DNA of 15,800 nt, taken from Acidimicrobiia bacterium. GTDB taxonomy: Bacteria > Actinomycetota > Acidimicrobiia > Acidimicrobiales > Ilumatobacteraceae. Below the pieces are notes generated by a model that was given only the letters and a program-made list of their open reading frames with translations, was not told where the DNA came from and searched no databases. Every line of letters starts with the position of its first letter. The stretch's first letter is position 1. This document shows positions 6,610 to 14,236 of this stretch, in pieces. The translations under genes were made by a program, and so were the position numbers. The stretch is taken from NCBI GenBank assembly GCA_010025655.1, contig RGSV01000007.1:1-15800 (forward strand). The letters are read 5' to 3'.

Positions 6610-7650
6610 ATGGTCGATGCAGCCCGCGACGGCATCAATGTCGACACCGTCACGCCGTGGCTGGTGGCCAATGTGGCAGGGTTCACTGCCCCGTTCACCT
6701 CACAGGTGATCGCTGGAGGCCACTCGAACCTCACGTTCAAACTCACCGACGCCAAGGGTGTGCACTACGTGTTACGCCGACCGCCGTTGTCACACACCCT
6801 GGCGAGCGCGCACGACATGGGTCGCGAACACCGCATCATTCATGCACTACGCAACACGAACGTGCCGGTTGCGCCAGCACTTGCGATGTGCACCGACGTG
6901 GAAGTGAATGGTGCACCGTTTTATGTGATGGGGTTCGTCGACGGCCATGTCGTGCGTGATGCCGTGATCGCCGAGCGTGTGTTGAGCGAAACGGCACGAC
7001 GCACGGCGAGCGAATCGCTGATTGACACGATGGCGGCAATTCACGCAGTTGATCTGAACGCTGTTGGTCTTGCCGACCTCGCAAAGCATGAGGGGTATAT
7101 CGCTCGCCAGCTGAAGCGGTGGTACGGGCAGTTCAACGCACAAAAGACTCGTGACTTGCCGCTGATCGACGAGGTGCATGATGCACTGGCGGCGCGAATC
7201 CCCGAACAAGGTCCAGCCACGATTGTGCACGGCGACTATCGGCTCGACAACTGCATCGTGAACGATGATGGCCGCATCGTGGCGGTGTTGGATTGGGAAA
7301 TCTGCACGCTCGGCGACCCGCTCGCCGACCTCGGATTGTTGATGGCGTATTACACCGGACCCGACGACGAGTCGTCGGCGTGGCAAGCGCAAGCCAATCG
7401 GGTGAAAGGGTTCCTCAATCGGGCAGATCTCGTCGAGCGATATGCGCGCATCACCAAGCGCGATGTGTCACAGCTCGACTTTTACACCTCGTTTGCGTTC
7501 TGGAAGCTTGCCTGCATCATCGAGGGCGTGTATGCCAGATATCTCGGTGGCGCATTGGGCGATCGAAGTGCCAGCGAGTTGGCGCCGTTTGCTGCCCAAG
7601 TTGAGTCGGCTGTGACAGCTGCACACCGTTATCTGTCGCGCCTGCGTTGA
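6610..7650 (+). CDS. Phosphotransferase family (APH fold) kinase, ACAD10/ACAD11 N-domain type
   Basis: This is a small-molecule kinase of the aminoglycoside-phosphotransferase superfamily, 346 residues long. An N-lobe with VIAGGHSNLTFKLTDAKG and YVLRRPP (about 33-59) holds the glycine-rich turn and the candidate nucleotide-binding region. The catalytic loop is VHGDYRLDNCIV (206-217), with Asp209 and Asn214 of the HxDxxxxN pattern. The metal-binding motif is VLDWEICTLGDPLADLG (226-242). The C-terminal lobe (DFYTSFAFWKLACIIEGVYARYLGG) matches bacterial stand-alone homologues of the kinase domain of ACAD10/ACAD11. Those family members are linked to acyl-CoA and hydroxy-acid metabolism; the substrate here cannot be read from sequence. 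No aminoglycoside-resistance role is implied. It is divergent from the thioredoxin gene. Confidence 0.88.
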   Translation: MVDAARDGINVDTVTPWLVANVAGFTAPFTSQVIAGGHSNLTFKLTDAKGVHYVLRRPPLSHTLASAHDMGREHRIIHALRNTNVPVAPALAMCTDVEVNGAPFYVMGFVDGHVVRDAVIAERVLSETARRTASESLIDTMAAIHAVDLNAVGLADLAKHEGYIARQLKRWYGQFNAQKTRDLPLIDEVHDALAARIPEQGPATIVHGDYRLDNCIVNDDGRIVAVLDWEICTLGDPLADLGLLMAYYTGPDDESSAWQAQANRVKGFLNRADLVERYARITKRDVSQLDFYTSFAFWKLACIIEGVYARYLGGALGDRSASELAPFAAQVESAVTAAHRYLSRLR

Positions 7651-7699
7651 GTCGCCGGGCATTCAACCGTGGTCGCAGGGCATTTGCGTTGAAGCACAA

Positions 7700-7713
7700 G
7701 GCGCGGTGGCGCC
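7700..7713 (+). promoter_or_regulatory. Small inverted repeat touching the -10 of the PAC2 gene
   Basis: GGCGC-GGTG-GCGCC is a perfect 5-bp inverted repeat with a 4-nt loop, ending immediately before TACACT. It could be an operator half-site pair or a short hairpin. It is short and GC-only, so chance is quite possible. Confidence 0.2.
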
Positions 7714-7719
7714 TACACT
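7714..7719 (+). promoter_or_regulatory. Probable -10 box (TACACT) of the PAC2-family gene
   Basis: TACACT ends 9 nt before the ATG at 7729, in the 78-bp gap after the kinase gene. A weak -35 candidate, TTGAAG, is at 7689-7694 with a long 19-nt spacer. The leader would be 0-3 nt. It implies that the PAC2 gene can be transcribed apart from the kinase. Confidence 0.4.
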
Positions 7720-7728
7720 GACGCGTAG

Positions 7729-8604
7729 ATGTCGTATCGGTTGCACGAGGGTTACGCGAAGATGCCGTCGCTCTCTTCCCCATTGCTCGTGGTGATGTTG
7801 CAAGGGTGGATCGACGCGAGCGGCGCCGCCCACGCCGCCATGACTCGCCTCATCACCGCGACTGGTGCCACCACGCTCGTCACCTTTGATGCCGACGAGT
7901 TCATCGATTTTCGTGCTCGTCGCCCCACCATGGAGCTGCGCGAGGGCATCAACACCAGACTCGATTGGCCGACTACCGAGCTGATGCTCGGCCGCGATAT
8001 CAACGACAAAGAAGTGCTGCTCTTGACGGGCCCTGAGCCAGACTCGAAGTGGAACCATTTCGCCAAGGTGGTCGGCGAACTGGCGGTGCAGTTGCGTGTG
8101 CGCAAGATGATTGGGCTCGGTGCGTATCCGTTTGCAACACCGCACACGCGCGCAGTGAACCTCTCGTGCACCTCGCCCTCGAGTGACGCAATCGTTTCGC
8201 TGCCCTACGTGCGTAGTTCGGTGGATGTTCCCGCTGGCATCGAAGCCGTGCTCGAACACGTGCTTACTGGGCGCGGAATCTCAAGTGTGGGCATCTGGGC
8301 CCAGGTGCCGCACTACGCCACCAGCATGCCCTACCCGCCTGCAACCGTCGCGTTGCTCTCGGCAGTCTGCGATACCGGTGGCATCTCGCTTGACGTCAGC
8401 GACGCCCGCAGCGAAGCAGCCACACATCGCGAGCGACTCGATGCACTTGTCGCCGCCAACCCCGAGCATGTGCAGCTGCTCGGTCAGCTTGAGTCGGCCT
8501 ACGACGCGGCTCACCAGCGTGATGAGAGCACGGCTGACATTCCCTCAGGCGAAGAGTTGGCTGCCCAATTCGAGGCGTATCTGCGCGACCAGCGCCGCGA
8601 CTAG
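7729..8604 (+). CDS. PAC2-family protein (proteasome assembly chaperone-like fold)
   Basis: The protein has 291 residues and belongs to the PAC2 family, which is widespread in Actinobacteria and archaea. Its fold resembles proteasome assembly chaperones, but its bacterial function is not settled. Typical family features are LLVVMLQGWIDASGAAHAAM near the N-terminus, TFDADEFIDFRARRPTMELREG (about 52-73), a VLLLTGPEPDSKWNHFAKVV core (about 96-115) and MIGLGAYPFATPHTRAV. A second half follows (SVGIWAQVPHYATSMPYPPATVALLSAV), ending in a helical Glu/Asp-rich tail. No catalytic site can be named. The start is chosen by family length and a TACACT box 9 nt upstream. Its TAG stop interlocks with the TAG stop of the convergent deacetylase gene. 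Confidence 0.88.
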   Translation: MSYRLHEGYAKMPSLSSPLLVVMLQGWIDASGAAHAAMTRLITATGATTLVTFDADEFIDFRARRPTMELREGINTRLDWPTTELMLGRDINDKEVLLLTGPEPDSKWNHFAKVVGELAVQLRVRKMIGLGAYPFATPHTRAVNLSCTSPSSDAIVSLPYVRSSVDVPAGIEAVLEHVLTGRGISSVGIWAQVPHYATSMPYPPATVALLSAVCDTGGISLDVSDARSEAATHRERLDALVAANPEHVQLLGQLESAYDAAHQRDESTADIPSGEELAAQFEAYLRDQRRD

Positions 8605-9644
8605 GCGCCGAAACCAGTGAGCCAGGCGTGCACGTTGCGCCCGAGCGCTTGCACGTCGTAGCCGCCTTCTTGCAACACGATTGTCGGGAGGCCGAGTTGC
8701 GCGAGCAATGCCCCACTGCGTGAGAAGCCTTCGGTGGTTACTGCCAAGTCGGCGATCGGGTCGGTGATGAAGGTGTCGAGCCCAAGCGACACGATGAGAG
8801 CAGTGGGCTTGAACGCCGCAATCTTTTCGGCGCAGGTCGAGAGCGCTGAGATGTAGTCGTCGTCGGCCGTGCGCTTCGGCAGCGGCACGTTGAAGGTGCT
8901 GCCGAGACCTCTACCAGTGCCTGTCTCGTCGGCATGGCCGGTGAAATATGGGTAGGCGCGCCGCGGGTCGCCATGCAACGACACATATTGCACATCGTCG
9001 CGGTCGTAGAAAATTTCTTGCGTGCCGTTGCCGTGGTGGTAATCGACATCAAGCACCGTGACCTTGCCACCCGTGCGCTTGACGATGTCGTGCGCCGCGA
9101 TGGCGGCGTTGTTGAAGAAGCAGTAGCCGCCGTAGAGATCGCGGGTGGCGTGGTGACCTGGCGGTCGGCACAAGCCGTAGACCGCCCGCTCGCCGCCGAG
9201 CACCATGTCGGTGGCGGTGAGTGCGGTGTCGACTGCGGCACGCGCCGCCTGATAGGTGCCTTCGGTGAGAGGTGTGGTGGTCTCAAAACACCACCAACCG
9301 AGACGGGCGGTGATTGCGGCGGGCTCACTCGTGCCACCCATCTGATTGCGCAGATCATCGCGATAAAACATGTCGGGCACGACTTCGCGGCGCTCGCCTA
9401 CCACCTTTTGGTATTCACCCCACGCAACGGCAAGAAAGTCGATCAGCCCTTCGTCGTGCACCGCCTTGATGGGGTCGGCGCCATGATCAGTTGGTTCACG
9501 AAAACGAAAGCGCGAGTCGGCCTGCAATGACGCCTTGATGGTTTCGGCGCGGCCGGTGTGTTCGAAGGGAGAATGGGTGGTCGAAGCTTCGATCTCCGTC
9601 GCTGGATCGTGCAACAGGTGCTTTGGCGTGTAGACGACGTGCAT
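8601..9644 (-). CDS. HDAC-superfamily deacetylase, probable acetylpolyamine amidohydrolase
   Basis: This is a zinc-dependent hydrolase of the histone deacetylase/acetylpolyamine amidohydrolase superfamily, 347 residues from the ATG at 9644. It has CRPPGHHA (159-166) with the paired catalytic histidines. DVDYHHGNGTQ (199-209) supplies zinc ligands Asp201 and His203. SLGLDTF (286-292) contains the third ligand, Asp290, and LQEGGYD (324-330) the transition-state Tyr329. The YGGYCFFNNAAIAA and GTSEPAA segments are of the polyamine-amidohydrolase style, so acetylated polyamines are a likely substrate class; a protein or other small amide cannot be excluded. All catalytic residues appear intact. 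An in-frame extension to 9713 is not family-like, and a TACGCT box exactly 6 nt before this ATG fixes the start. It is cytoplasmic, with no signal peptide. Confidence 0.93.
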   Translation of the reverse strand: MHVVYTPKHLLHDPATEIEASTTHSPFEHTGRAETIKASLQADSRFRFREPTDHGADPIKAVHDEGLIDFLAVAWGEYQKVVGERREVVPDMFYRDDLRNQMGGTSEPAAITARLGWWCFETTTPLTEGTYQAARAAVDTALTATDMVLGGERAVYGLCRPPGHHATRDLYGGYCFFNNAAIAAHDIVKRTGGKVTVLDVDYHHGNGTQEIFYDRDDVQYVSLHGDPRRAYPYFTGHADETGTGRGLGSTFNVPLPKRTADDDYISALSTCAEKIAAFKPTALIVSLGLDTFITDPIADLAVTTEGFSRSGALLAQLGLPTIVLQEGGYDVQALGRNVHAWLTGFGA

Positions 9645-9650
9645 GTCGCC

Positions 9651-9656
9651 AGCGTA
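9651..9656 (-). promoter_or_regulatory. Probable leaderless -10 box (TACGCT) of the deacetylase gene
   Basis: TACGCT on the minus strand is separated from the ATG at 9644 by 6 nt. It lies in the 46-bp gap after the DsbA-family gene, so the deacetylase may have its own promoter although it follows that gene on the same strand. Confidence 0.5.
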
Positions 9657-9690
9657 GGTGACGCTCGCGCAGAGCGAAAGGTTCGGGGCG

Positions 9691-10335
9691 TTAGTCGAAC
9701 GAGGGCGCCGCACGCAGCGAGCGCTTCAGCTCGGCCATGCCAGAGGTGGTGGCGAGCGTCTCAACGGCATCCCACAAGCGCAATGCCTCGGCGCCACGCG
9801 GAATCGACGAAATCACTGGGCCGAAGAAACTGGCTTGACGATCGGTGCCTGGGTAGAAGACGAGGATTGGTGTGCCCACGTCTTTACCGGTTGCTTCGAG
9901 CGCCTTGTCGGTTTCATAGCGAATCACTTCGTCGTGCAACGCATCGTCGGCGCTGTCAGCCCAGGCAGCGTTGAGGCCAGCCTCACTCAGCACCGCGCGC
10001 AAGAGGTTTTGCATGCCGCCTGTTTGCTCGGGGCGGCGCTTGTCGACGTGAATCGCCTTGCCGAGTGCCGTGTAGACAGCGGCGACGGCATCGTTGCCAG
10101 CCGCGGCCCGCGCCGCACTGGCGACGCGCAGGGCCTGCAGACCCGCGAAGTGACCGTCGCGATAGGGCTTGTTGCCCTCGTTATAGCCGCGTGCTTCGTT
10201 GATCATGAAGAGCGAGATGAAGTGCCACGACACTTCGTAACCACGCTGCTGTTGCACTTCGACCACCCATCGCGACGTGATGTATGCCCATGGGCACACC
10301 GGGTCGAAGTGGAAGTTGAGGTCGGCGTTCTTCAT
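9691..10335 (-). CDS. DsbA-family protein resembling Rv2466c (mycothiol-dependent nitroreductase family), CPWA active site
   Basis: This is a thioredoxin-fold DsbA/FrnE-like protein of 214 residues without a signal peptide, so it is cytoplasmic. The N-terminal strand leads into FDPVCPWAYITSRWVVEVQ, with the candidate nucleophile Cys14 in a CPWA motif. A helical insert follows, then the cis-Pro region VGTPILVFYP, FFGPVISSIPRGAEALRLWD, and a C-terminal tail LKRSLRAAPSFD. From memory, the layout follows mycobacterial Rv2466c, a mycothiol-dependent reductase with CPWC. Here the second cysteine is Ala17, so a one-cysteine mechanism (mixed disulfide with mycothiol or another thiol) is likely. A TAACAT box 6 nt upstream supports the start. 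It follows infB after 26 bp and precedes the deacetylase by 46 bp. Confidence 0.82.
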   Translation of the reverse strand: MKNADLNFHFDPVCPWAYITSRWVVEVQQQRGYEVSWHFISLFMINEARGYNEGNKPYRDGHFAGLQALRVASAARAAAGNDAVAAVYTALGKAIHVDKRRPEQTGGMQNLLRAVLSEAGLNAAWADSADDALHDEVIRYETDKALEATGKDVGTPILVFYPGTDRQASFFGPVISSIPRGAEALRLWDAVETLATTSGMAELKRSLRAAPSFD

Positions 10336-10341
10336 ACTGCG

Positions 10342-10347
10342 ATGTTA
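10342..10347 (-). promoter_or_regulatory. Probable leaderless -10 box (TAACAT) of the DsbA-family gene
   Basis: TAACAT lies exactly 6 nt before the ATG at 10335, within the 26-bp gap after infB. A promoter here would uncouple the DsbA-family gene from the nusA-infB operon. The -35 region would fall inside the infB 3' end. Confidence 0.5.
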
Positions 10348-10361
10348 CGCATGCCGATCGG

Positions 10362-13187
10362 CTACACCCGCTCGATTTCGCGCAGGTCGTAGGTTTCGAT
10401 GATGTCGCCCTGCTTCAAGTCTTGGAAGTCGGTGAGCGAGATACCGCACTCGAAGCCTTCGCGCACTTCTTTGACGTCGTCTTTGAAACGACGCAGCGTA
10501 TTGATGGCGCCCTTCCAGATGATGACACCCTCGCGCAAGAAGCGCACCTTCGAGCCGCGAGTAACGACACCAGAGCGCACGAAGCAACCGGCGACCGCAC
10601 CAACCTTGGGCGCACGGAAGAGTTCGCGCACTTCGGCCTCACCCGTCACGACTTCTTCAAACTCTGGCGCGAGCAAGCCCTTCATCGCCTTGTCGATGTC
10701 TTCGATGAGTTTGTAGATCACTTCGTAGGTGCGAATCTCAACCTGCTCGGCTTCTGCGAGGTCGCGCACCTTGCGGTCGGGGCGCACGTTGAAGCCGATG
10801 ATGGTGGCATTGGTCGCTGCGGCAAGGGTGATGTCGTTTTCGGTGATTGAACCCACACCGCGGTGCACGAAGGCAGCCTTCACTTCTTCGCGCTCGAGTT
10901 TGCGCAGACTCTCGGTGACGGCTTCGAGCGAACCGTGCACATCGGCCTTGATCAACAGGTTGAGTGTGGCGGTTTCGCCGGCCTGAATCTGGGTGAAGAT
11001 GTCTTCCAACTTCACGCCCTTTTGCGCGCGAGCGTCACCGCGCTGCGAGAGCAGGCGTTGACGCTGTGCTCGCGAGTCGGCCACCGTTCGAGCGGTGCGA
11101 TCGTCTGGTGCAATGCGGAACTCGTCGCCCGCTTGCGGAACGGCCGACAAACCGAGCACTTGCACTGGTGATGATGGGCCTGCTTCTTTGATCTGTTCGC
11201 CGCGGTCGTTGATGATTGCGCGTACACGGCCCCACGCCGCGCCCGCAACCATCGGGTCACCGACCTTGAGCGTGCCCTTGTCGACCAACACCGTGGCAAC
11301 TGGGCCGCGACCGACATCCAACTGTGCTTCGAGCACAAAACCTTTCGCGCGACCATTCGGGTTGGCAGTGAGTTCTTCGACTTCGGCGACCACGAGCAGC
11401 TGGTCGAGCAAGTCGTCGATGCCCAGACCTTGCTGAGCCGACATCTCGACGACGATCGTGTCGCCACCCCACGCTTCAGGAATCAAGTTCTGCTCGGCAA
11501 CCGCCGACAAGGTGCGTTGCACATCGGCGTTGTCTTTGTCGATCTTGTTTACCGCCACCACGATCGGCACATCGGCCGCGCGAGCATGGCTGATCGCTTC
11601 GATGGTCTGGGGCATCACACCGTCGTCGGCGGCGACAACGAGCACCACGATGTCGGTGACGCCAGCACCGCGCGCACGCATCTTGCTGAATGCTGCGTGG
11701 CCTGGGGTGTCGATGAAGGTGATGAGTTTTTCGTTCTTCGTCACTTGGTAGGCGCCGATGTGCTGGGTGATGCCGCCGGCCTCACCTGCCACGACGTTTG
11801 CCGAACGAATCTTGTCGAGCAGTGTGGTCTTGCCGTGGTCGACGTGACCCATGATCGTGACGATCGGCGGGCGCGGTGCCTGCTGCGCCTCATCGGCGTC
11901 GTCGCTGTCATCGAAGAGCGCCTGCAGTTCCATCTCTTCTTGTTGACCCGGATCAACGAGGATGAGCTCGGCGCCAACTTCCATCGCGAACAGTTCCATC
12001 TGCTCATCGGCGAGCGACATCGTCGCGGTAACCATCTCACCCTGCTCAAGGAGGAATCGCACAACGTCGGCCGCACCACGATTGAGCTTCGGCGCGAACT
12101 CTTGTGCCGACGAGCCACGCTCAACGACAATCGGACCCTCGGGCACGGGTGCACTACTGGGCACATACTGCGTCGGCTGCATTGACTGCAGCTGCTCCAT
12201 GTCTTTGCGGCGCTGTTCACGCGTCTTCTTGCGCGCACCACGACGCGCGCCTGAGCCGCGAGCACCGGGGCCGCGACCTTGCGGACCACCGAGTTGTCGA
12301 CCCAAACCTGAACCACGACCACCACCGGGGCGGGCACCACCCGGAGCACCCGGACGCGCACCCGCGCCGCCTGGGCGGGGTGTAGTGCGACCAAGCGACG
12401 ATGACGAGAAGCGACCCATGCGACCGGTCGGGTTCGCACGCGGCGCACCCGGACGCGGACCGCGACCGTCACCACCGGGGCGACGCTGCGGTGGCGGCGG
12501 CACACGACTGCCACCAGGCGGAGGCGGAATCACACGACCACCGGGTGGCGGCACCACGCGCTGACCTGCAGGCGGCATGTTGGGCGGAGTCACTGGAGCG
12601 CCCGTCGCGGGGCGGGCTGCAGGCGGACGCGCCGCTGGCGGACGATTGGTGACGCTCTGGCCCGGTCGCGATGACACCACACGCGACGTCGAGGTCACCG
12701 AGGGTGCGGTCGGAGTTGCAGCAGGTGGCGGCGGAGGCGTTGCGGCGGCTGGCGCGAGAGGTGTCGACGATGGTGGCGGTGTCGATGTTGATGTCGGTGT
12801 TGAAGCCGGTGGAGCAATTGGTGGTGCCGTCGGCGTGGCAGTGGCGGTCGGTGTGCTTTCGGAAGACGCCGTATCGGTCGTTGCGTTGTCGGACTTCTCG
12901 CCGCCGGTCTTTGCGGTCTTGGCTTTCGTGGTCTTCTTCGCGCCTGTCGCTGTGGCGTCGGCCTTCTCCGTATCAGTCTTCTTTGCTCGCTTGGGCTTTT
13001 CGGGTGCTGGCTCGCGCTTCAGACCCTGCTCTTCGGCGTGGCGACGCACGCGATCGGCCTGGGCCTCGACCATCGTCGATGACGCCGACGTGACGCCGAC
13101 GCCGATGCGATTACAGAGATCGACGACGTCTTTTGACGCCATGCCGAGCTCTTTGGCGAGCGCAGAAACACGAATGCTTTTGCTCAA
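10362..13187 (-). CDS. infB: Translation initiation factor IF-2
   Basis: IF-2 is the GTPase that brings initiator tRNA to the 30S subunit and promotes subunit joining. It has 941 residues. The N-terminal IF2_N helix ([20 protein letters not shown]) is followed by a Lys/Ala/Thr segment and a long Pro/Thr/Ala-rich, then Gly/Arg/Pro-rich linker (about 95-325). A second IF2_N-type region is near 350-420 ([20 protein letters not shown]). The G domain carries GHVDHGKT near residue 446, [10 protein letters not shown] and [11 protein letters not shown]-terminal domains are also present ([18 protein letters not shown] and [18 protein letters not shown]). The start is TTG at 13187, inside a TTGA overlap with the nusA stop and 9 nt after a GGGGAG Shine-Dalgarno site. 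No rbfA follows it. Confidence 0.97.
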   Translation of the reverse strand: MSKSIRVSALAKELGMASKDVVDLCNRIGVGVTSASSTMVEAQADRVRRHAEEQGLKREPAPEKPKRAKKTDTEKADATATGAKKTTKAKTAKTGGEKSDNATTDTASSESTPTATATPTAPPIAPPASTPTSTSTPPPSSTPLAPAAATPPPPPAATPTAPSVTSTSRVVSSRPGQSVTNRPPAARPPAARPATGAPVTPPNMPPAGQRVVPPPGGRVIPPPPGGSRVPPPPQRRPGGDGRGPRPGAPRANPTGRMGRFSSSSLGRTTPRPGGAGARPGAPGGARPGGGRGSGLGRQLGGPQGRGPGARGSGARRGARKKTREQRRKDMEQLQSMQPTQYVPSSAPVPEGPIVVERGSSAQEFAPKLNRGAADVVRFLLEQGEMVTATMSLADEQMELFAMEVGAELILVDPGQQEEMELQALFDDSDDADEAQQAPRPPIVTIMGHVDHGKTTLLDKIRSANVVAGEAGGITQHIGAYQVTKNEKLITFIDTPGHAAFSKMRARGAGVTDIVVLVVAADDGVMPQTIEAISHARAADVPIVVAVNKIDKDNADVQRTLSAVAEQNLIPEAWGGDTIVVEMSAQQGLGIDDLLDQLLVVAEVEELTANPNGRAKGFVLEAQLDVGRGPVATVLVDKGTLKVGDPMVAGAAWGRVRAIINDRGEQIKEAGPSSPVQVLGLSAVPQAGDEFRIAPDDRTARTVADSRAQRQRLLSQRGDARAQKGVKLEDIFTQIQAGETATLNLLIKADVHGSLEAVTESLRKLEREEVKAAFVHRGVGSITENDITLAAATNATIIGFNVRPDRKVRDLAEAEQVEIRTYEVIYKLIEDIDKAMKGLLAPEFEEVVTGEAEVRELFRAPKVGAVAGCFVRSGVVTRGSKVRFLREGVIIWKGAINTLRRFKDDVKEVREGFECGISLTDFQDLKQGDIIETYDLREIERV

Positions 13188-14236
13188 GCGGTCGGGCTCC
13201 CCGCATCTGTCGTCGGGGCGGCAGTGTTCTCGACTGTCAGACCAGCTGCCTCACTCTCGCTCTTTACATCGAGGCGCAGACCGCACAGTTGCGCAGCGAG
13301 CTTCGCGTTGATACCGGCACGACCGATTGCCAACGAGAGTTGGAAGTCAGGCACGATCACGTCGGCCTGGGTTCCGTCTTCGCTGATGATGACATCACTG
13401 ACCTTGGCCGGTGACATGGCATTGATGATCATGGTGCGCTTGTCATCGCTGAACTGCACGATGTCGATCTTTTCGTTGCGCAACTCGGTGACCACGCGTT
13501 GCACGCGTGAGCCTCGCTGGCCGACACACGCACCGATCGGGTCGACGCGTTCGTCATTCGATGCCACCGCGATCTTGCAGCGCTGGCCCGGCTCGCGAGC
13601 AATTGCCATGATGCTCACCTGGCCGCTGACGATCTCGGGCACTTCCATCTGGAAGAGCTTGAAGACGAGGCCGGGGTGCGTGCGGCTGACAACAACTTGC
13701 GGGCCACGTTCAGTCTCGCGCACTTCAACGATGAACACCTTGAACGTGGCGTCGCTTGAGGTGCGAAGTTCGTTCGGAACCTGCTCGGCGAGCGGCATGA
13801 TGCCTTCGCCACCGCTCATGTCGATGATCAAGTACTTGCGCTCGCTTGGGCCGCTTGGCATCAGACGAATGCGACCAGCGACGATTTCGCCTTCTTTGTT
13901 GCGGAACTGCTCGTACTTGCCCGCATATTCGACTTCGCGGATGCGCTGGCTGAGCACGGCGCGGAACGTTGAGGCGGCAATGCGCCCAAGTTCGGCGCGA
14001 CTCGGGGTGTCGTCGCGCTCGTTGATCCAGTTGCCGTCGTAGTCGACGTCATAGGCAGTGAACGTGATGTCCATCGTCTCGGGGTTGAGACCGACAATCA
14101 CCTCATCGGCAGCGTTCGGGCGCTTCTTGTAGGCGGTGGCGAGTGCTTCGACGAGCACCTGCAACAGTGCGTCGACAGAAAGGCCACGATCGGCGGCAAT
14201 CATTCGCACCGCTTCGCGCATGTCATCTTGGTTCAT
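13184..14236 (-). CDS. nusA: Transcription termination/antitermination factor NusA
   Basis: NusA binds RNA polymerase and nascent RNA and modulates pausing, termination and antitermination. At 350 residues it is the short actinobacterial form without C-terminal acidic repeats. The N-terminal RNA polymerase-binding domain (about 1-112) is followed by an S1 domain (about 115-183, EGEIVAGRIRLM and YLIIDMSGGEGIMP). KH1 has GACVGQRGSRV (235-245) and KH2 has LAIGRAGINAKLAAQL (302-317). The ATG at 14236 follows a strong AAGGAGG site by 7 nt and overlaps the RimP stop (ATGA); its own stop overlaps the infB TTG. This tight packing shows a single rimP-nusA-infB operon. No ylxR-type gene lies between nusA and infB. 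Confidence 0.97.
   Translation of the reverse strand: MNQDDMREAVRMIAADRGLSVDALLQVLVEALATAYKKRPNAADEVIVGLNPETMDITFTAYDVDYDGNWINERDDTPSRAELGRIAASTFRAVLSQRIREVEYAGKYEQFRNKEGEIVAGRIRLMPSGPSERKYLIIDMSGGEGIMPLAEQVPNELRTSSDATFKVFIVEVRETERGPQVVVSRTHPGLVFKLFQMEVPEIVSGQVSIMAIAREPGQRCKIAVASNDERVDPIGACVGQRGSRVQRVVTELRNEKIDIVQFSDDKRTMIINAMSPAKVSDVIISEDGTQADVIVPDFQLSLAIGRAGINAKLAAQLCGLRLDVKSESEAAGLTVENTAAPTTDAGSPTA

Noticed and set aside
6610..7650. Aminoglycoside resistance gene
   Set aside because: Only the superfamily kinase motifs match. The overall sequence follows the ACAD10/11-type metabolic branch, so a resistance call is not supported.
9645..9713. Extended start of the deacetylase gene at 9713
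   Set aside because: The added 23 residues are not conserved in the superfamily and overlap the end of the DsbA-family gene. The leaderless box favours 9644.
12150..12900. Repetitive Gly/Pro/Arg and Pro/Thr/Ala-coding DNA that looks like a repeat array
   Set aside because: It is the expected low-complexity linker between the IF-2 N-terminal domain and G domain in high-GC Actinobacteria.
11430..13311. Long plus-strand open frames opposite infB (11430-12185, 12577-13311)
   Set aside because: High GC leaves antisense frames open. The minus strand encodes IF-2 with all G motifs, and the antisense products are Gly/Ala/Val or His/Arg repeats with no domain.
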